This document shows, piece after piece, positions 61,046-64,000 of a stretch of 64,000 nucleotides of DNA. Within the stretch, counting starts at the first letter, position 1; every line of letters starts with the position of its first letter. The notes beneath the pieces were generated by a model, which was not told where the DNA came from, searched no databases, and was given only the letters and a program-made list of their open reading frames with translations. This stretch comes from Roseospirillum parvum (GTDB taxonomy: Bacteria > Pseudomonadota > Alphaproteobacteria > Rhodospirillales > Rhodospirillaceae), in NCBI RefSeq assembly GCF_900100455.1, contig NZ_FNCV01000005.1, positions 1 to 64,000 on the forward strand, in the 5' to 3' direction. Both the position numbers and the translations under genes were made by a program.

Positions 61046-62549
61046 CCTCCTGCCGCCCCCCCTCCGTCCCCGATTTTCGGTCCGAACTGGCCGGGTGGCG
61101 CCCGCCGGCACGGTTTTGCCCAGGCGACGCACGCCCCCTGTCGGCGTCCTGGTCCTGCTGCTGCCGGCCCTGCTCGGCGGCTGCGGAACTTGGCTCGAAA
61201 CGCCGTTCGAGGCGCCTTCGGTGACCCTGCCGGAAGCCTGGCGGCAGGCCGCGCCGCCGGTCGCCGGGACGGTCAGCGTCGATCCGCTCGATCCCTGGTG
61301 GCGGGCCTTCGACGATGCGGCGCTGAGTGCCCTGGTCGAGCGCGCCCTGGCCGCCAACAATGATCTGGCGGCGGCCACCGTCGAGTTGCGCAAGGCCCGT
61401 CTGGAGGCCGGATTGAGCGAGCGGGCCATGCTGCCCGGGCTGTCGGCCGGGGCGGATCGCCGCGCCAACTACCCGTTGCGCGGCGAGACCAGCGTCGGGC
61501 GCACCTACAGCCTGTCCGGCGCCCTGAGCTACGAGGTCGACCTGTGGGGGCGGCTCGACCGCGAGGCCGATGCCGCTGCCTGGGCCGCCGTCGCCAGCCA
61601 GGCCGACCGCGAGGCCACCGCGCTGTCGCTGGTCGGCACCACGGCCGAACTGTACTGGCAGGTGATCTACCTGACCCAGCGCCGGACCCTGGCCCGGCAG
61701 AGCATCGACTACACCCGGCGCACCCTGGATCTGGTGCGGGTGCAGCGGGCCGGCGGCGCCGCCTCGGCGCTGGAGGTGGCGGAGGCCGAGCAGAGCGTGG
61801 AAACCCAGGAGGCCGACGACATCGACCTGTCGCAGCAGTTGACCGAGGCCCGCAACGCCCTGGCCATCCTGTTCGACGCGCCACCGCCGGCGGTGGACGA
61901 CAACCTGGGCATCGTCCGCGCCACCCTGCCGGCGGCCGACCAACTGCCCCGGATCGACCCCGGGCTGCCGGTCGACCTGCTGCGGCGCCGGCCCGACCTC
62001 AAGGCGGCCGAGCAGCGGCTGCGCCAGAGTCTGGCCACGGTCGATGCCACCCGGGCCGGCTATCTGCCCACCCTGACCCTGACCGGCGAGTTGGGGGCGA
62101 GCAGCATCTCGCTGGTCCACCTGCTGATGGACCCGGTGGGCAGCCTGGGCGCCGGGCTGGTGCTGCCCTTCCTCAACTGGAACGAGATGCGGCTCAACAT
62201 CAAGGTCTCCGAGGCCGACTACGAGGCGGCGGTGATCGACTACCGGCAGACCCTCTACACCGCCCTGGCCGAGGTGGAAAACGCCCTGTCGGCGCGCCGC
62301 ACCCTGGCCCAGCGGGCGGTGCGTCTGGCCGCCGCCCTGGCCGCCGCCGAGCGGGCCGAAACCCTCTACGAAGTGCGCTACCGGGAAGGCGCGGCGGCGT
62401 TGCAGGACTGGCTCGACGCCCAGGAAAAGCGCCGCACGGCCGAGGAAAGCGTGCTGGAAAACCGCTATCAGGCCCTGCTCGCCCAGGTCACCCTGTATCA
62501 GGCCCTGGGCGGCGGGGCGTCGGCGGTGCCGGCGCCCGCCGAGACCTGA
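61038..62549 (+). CDS. TolC/NodT-family outer-membrane efflux lipoprotein
   Basis: A 503-residue outer-membrane factor. Lipobox LLGGC near residue 48, then [44 protein letters not shown] and [20 protein letters not shown], all hallmarks of NodT-type factors. Start GTG 61038 lies inside macB; the ~30-residue head before the hydrophobic segment suggests that a later start is possible. Completes a MacA-MacB-TolC tripartite pump in one operon. Confidence 0.93.
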   Translation: MSNLLPPPLRPRFSVRTGRVAPAGTVLPRRRTPPVGVLVLLLPALLGGCGTWLETPFEAPSVTLPEAWRQAAPPVAGTVSVDPLDPWWRAFDDAALSALVERALAANNDLAAATVELRKARLEAGLSERAMLPGLSAGADRRANYPLRGETSVGRTYSLSGALSYEVDLWGRLDREADAAAWAAVASQADREATALSLVGTTAELYWQVIYLTQRRTLARQSIDYTRRTLDLVRVQRAGGAASALEVAEAEQSVETQEADDIDLSQQLTEARNALAILFDAPPPAVDDNLGIVRATLPAADQLPRIDPGLPVDLLRRRPDLKAAEQRLRQSLATVDATRAGYLPTLTLTGELGASSISLVHLLMDPVGSLGAGLVLPFLNWNEMRLNIKVSEADYEAAVIDYRQTLYTALAEVENALSARRTLAQRAVRLAAALAAAERAETLYEVRYREGAAALQDWLDAQEKRRTAEESVLENRYQALLAQVTLYQALGGGASAVPAPAET

Positions 62550-62573
62550 GGGCCTGAGGGCGGGGGGGCGGCG

Positions 62574-63017
62574 TCAGGACCCGGCGCAGCCGCGGACCAC
62601 GGCCGAGCAGGCCTTGATGCTGCCGAAGCCCCAGCCGGCCCGGTTCTCGCTGTTGACGGCGACGATCCGGCCGTCGCGCACCGCCACCTGGAAGACGCAG
62701 GCGGTGGCCTGGGCGGCCGCCTCGGGGATCGGGCTGGCCAACAGACGGCCGTCCGGGCCGCGTGCCTGGGCCGAGGAATAGACCGCCACATGACCCGGGG
62801 CATCGTCGGTCAGGCGGTGGGTGCTCAGCGGCTGGCCGATGCAGCGGTCGAGCACGGCGGCCTCGCGGCCGACCAGGTTCTCCTTGGCCGAACGCACGGT
62901 ACTGAGATGCGGCGCCCCGCAGGCGGACAGGGTCAGGCTGGCGATGCCGACCGACAGGGCGAGGGGCGCGAAAATGGCGCGGCGCAAGGTTGGCGGGAAC
63001 AAGGTTGGCGGGGACAT
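62574..63017 (-). CDS. Small exported lipoprotein, unknown
   Basis: A 147-residue protein with a lipoprotein signal (IASLTLSACGAPH, Cys as lipid site) and a compact domain containing ENLVGREAAVLDRCIGQPLS and TACVFQVAVRDGRIVAVNSE, ending in CSAVVRGC. The pattern of a short lipoprotein with R-x-x-A-x-L-x-x-C-x-G recalls small outer-membrane assembly (SmpA/OmlA-like) folds, but I cannot assign it. Next to a membrane protein gene in the same direction. Confidence 0.65.
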   Translation of the reverse strand: MSPPTLFPPTLRRAIFAPLALSVGIASLTLSACGAPHLSTVRSAKENLVGREAAVLDRCIGQPLSTHRLTDDAPGHVAVYSSAQARGPDGRLLASPIPEAAAQATACVFQVAVRDGRIVAVNSENRAGWGFGSIKACSAVVRGCAGS

Positions 63018-63058
63018 GGTGGGCACTCCTTTCTCGGGAAGCTGGTGCGGAAGGGGGG

Positions 63059-63505
63059 TCAGGCGGCGGGACCGGGCAGGCGGCCGGACATGCGCAGGCC
63101 GTCGCGCAGGTTGAGGGCAAGCAGGGTGATGTTCACCGCCCCGGCCAGCAGCTCGACCGCCTGGACGGCGTAGAACACCGAGTCGATCTCGCCGGCCCGC
63201 GCCTTGGCGGCCAGGAACAGGGCGGCCGGGACCAGGATCAGAAGGCCGCTGGCGGCGATGATCGGCATCCGCCGGCCTTTTCTTGCGGCCAGCCCGCCGG
63301 GGGTTGTCCGGGCCAGCCGGAAGCCGCTGCCGCCGGCCATGGCCAGGGCCGGAACCAGCACCAGCAGGCCCCAGGGAATGGCCGTCTTGACGGCGATCAC
63401 GGCGCTTTCCGGGCCGGCCAGTTCGCTGATCGCGGTGGCCAGCCAGAAGCCGACGACGAGCAGCAGCGCCAGGCCGCCGGCGATGGGATGTAGGGTCTTG
63501 GGCAT
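63059..63505 (-). CDS. Small four-helix inner-membrane protein, unknown
   Basis: A 148-residue protein with four hydrophobic helices: HPIAGGLALLLVVGFWLATA, AIPWGLLVLVPALAMAGGSG, MPIIAASGLLILVPAALFLA and VFYAVQAVELLAGAVNITLL. No cofactor motif. AGAGG 7 bp before ATG 63505. Expressed from a canonical-looking promoter (63545-63582) and probably co-transcribed with the lipoprotein gene 41 bp downstream. Confidence 0.75.
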   Translation of the reverse strand: MPKTLHPIAGGLALLLVVGFWLATAISELAGPESAVIAVKTAIPWGLLVLVPALAMAGGSGFRLARTTPGGLAARKGRRMPIIAASGLLILVPAALFLAAKARAGEIDSVFYAVQAVELLAGAVNITLLALNLRDGLRMSGRLPGPAA

Positions 63506-63544
63506 GGGGCAACCTCTTGGCTGGAAACAAGTCTGAAAAACAAG

Positions 63545-63582
63545 ATAGCAAGCTATATAACAGAAAACAGCACGCTGTCCAA
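63545..63582 (-). promoter_or_regulatory. Sigma70-like promoter with overlapping palindromic operator
   Basis: On the minus strand TTGGAC (63582-63577), 17 bp, TATATA (63559-63554), an unusually consensus-like pair for this genome, about 50 bp before the membrane protein start. The palindrome ATAGCTTGCTAT (63556-63545) overlaps the -10 end, a good position for a repressor. Confidence 0.65.
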
Positions 63583-63640
63583 GAGCCAACGCGCCGATCC
63601 TGTCGTCGCCATCGGGCGGTGATCCAGGCTCTTGATATTG

Positions 63641-63687
63641 AAGCAAATCGTCGTCGCGATCCGTTCCGGATCGCTCGGGATTTGCTT
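63641..63687. repeat. REP-like imperfect palindrome
   Basis: AAGCAAATC (63641-63649) pairs with GATTTGCTT (63679-63687); inside, CGATCCG (63657-63663) and CGGATCG (63667-63673) pair around TTC. The arms between are unequal (7 and 5 bp), giving a bulged hairpin. It overlaps the stop of the last gene by two bases and may be a repeated extragenic palindrome or its terminator. Confidence 0.6.
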
Positions 63688-64000
63688 ATCCCGGCGGCGC
63701 CGTCATCCGGCTGCCGTCGGGGTTGAGGGGGGTCACCTCCACCGCCACCTCGGGCAGGCCGTGGCCGCCGCCCAGCATCACCCCCTTGATCGGCGAGACG
63801 TCCTCGAAGTCGCGGCCCCAGGCGGTGACCACGTGTTCGTGGGTGACCAGCTTGTCGTTGGTCGGGTCGATGTCGATCCAGCCGCCGTTGGGGGCCTCGG
63901 CCATGGGCACGAACAGCGACACCCAGGCGTGCGAGGCATCGCCTCCTTCCAGGCGTCGCGTGTCGCCGGGCATGCGGGTCAGCACGTAGCCGCTGACATA
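63686..64000 (-). CDS. Transglutaminase-like protein, C-terminal part (partial)
   Basis: The frame is open to the window edge (105 codons). It includes YVSGYVLTRMPGD, DASHAWVSLFVP with the catalytic His, WIDIDPTND with the catalytic Asp, and HVVTAWGRDFEDVSPIKGVM. The pattern A-W-G-R-D-x-x-D-V-S-P-h-K-G is typical of the bacterial transglutaminase-like (SCP1.201-type) family. The Cys lies upstream, outside the window. Such proteins act as cysteine proteases or crosslinkers; the role here is unknown. Confidence 0.88.
   Translation of the reverse strand, partial: YVSGYVLTRMPGDTRRLEGGDASHAWVSLFVPMAEAPNGGWIDIDPTNDKLVTHEHVVTAWGRDFEDVSPIKGVMLGGGHGLPEVAVEVTPLNPDGSRMTAPPG

Overview
The window is about 64 kb of very GC-rich DNA with dense, often overlapping genes (ATGA, GTGA and TGATG junctions). 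The gene content points to an alphaproteobacterium, most likely a Rhodospirillales purple non-sulfur type. The markers are NepR/EcfG general stress regulation, cowN (protects nitrogenase from CO), a sulfide/sulfur oxidation operon, a KaiBC module, an anaerobic ribonucleotide reductase, and many c- and b-type cytochromes. The taxonomic placement is an inference from gene content.

Layout. 1-533: an IS5-type element (running off the left edge) inserted in an IS3-type orfA, next to the tail of a plus-strand reading frame. 522-3924 (minus): kaiC-kaiB-histidine kinase operon, preceded by a strong hairpin and a transposase tail fragment. 4344-6930 (minus): a five-gene cytochrome operon (b561, Asp/Arg-rich protein, small cytochrome b, SHP-type cytochrome c, diheme cytochrome c), divergent from PepSY protein-response regulator-sensor kinase (7084-9550). 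9536-11469 (minus): beta-propeller and diheme cytochrome. 11873-20586 (minus): a 2227-residue exported repeat protein ending in ricin-type lectin repeats, followed 35 bp later by a lipoprotein secretin with TPR repeats. This pair is the most novel-looking system in the window. 20915-23651: CBS protein, class II fumarase, PsiE-like protein. 24019-24963: nepR-ecfG. 25040-26203: a cation exchanger gene broken by a 135-bp double-palindrome insertion.

26213-29555 (minus): a class III ribonucleotide reductase split into a large subunit without a glycyl-radical tail and a 62-residue peptide that carries it, plus NrdG, all behind a cobalamin riboswitch. 29639-34299 (minus): sulfur operon dsrE2-tusA-soxY-soxZ-cytochrome-fccB ending in a SqrR/BigR-like persulfide sensor. 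34410-42339 (minus): haem uptake and breakdown (TonB receptor, hmuTUV, ABM-type monooxygenase, hutW, hutX, a dehydrogenase), divergent from exbB-exbD-exbD-tonB (42639-45280), which would energise the receptor. 45362-47274 (minus): ECF sigma factor, unknown protein, CnrX-like periplasmic sensor.

47305-56405: flagellar block (fliS, fliD, flagellin on minus; flgD, flgE, two small genes, flgK, flgL on plus). 56512-57684: a PAS-LytTR regulator resembling the CO sensor RcoM, followed by cowN, with a 20-bp-period direct repeat between them that fits an RcoM/LytTR site. 57862-62549: macA-macB-tolC efflux operon. 62574-64000 (minus): a lipoprotein, a membrane protein with a clear sigma70-like promoter, a palindromic repeat, and a transglutaminase-like gene running off the right edge. 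I saw no tRNA, rRNA or CRISPR array, but I could not run covariance-model searches.
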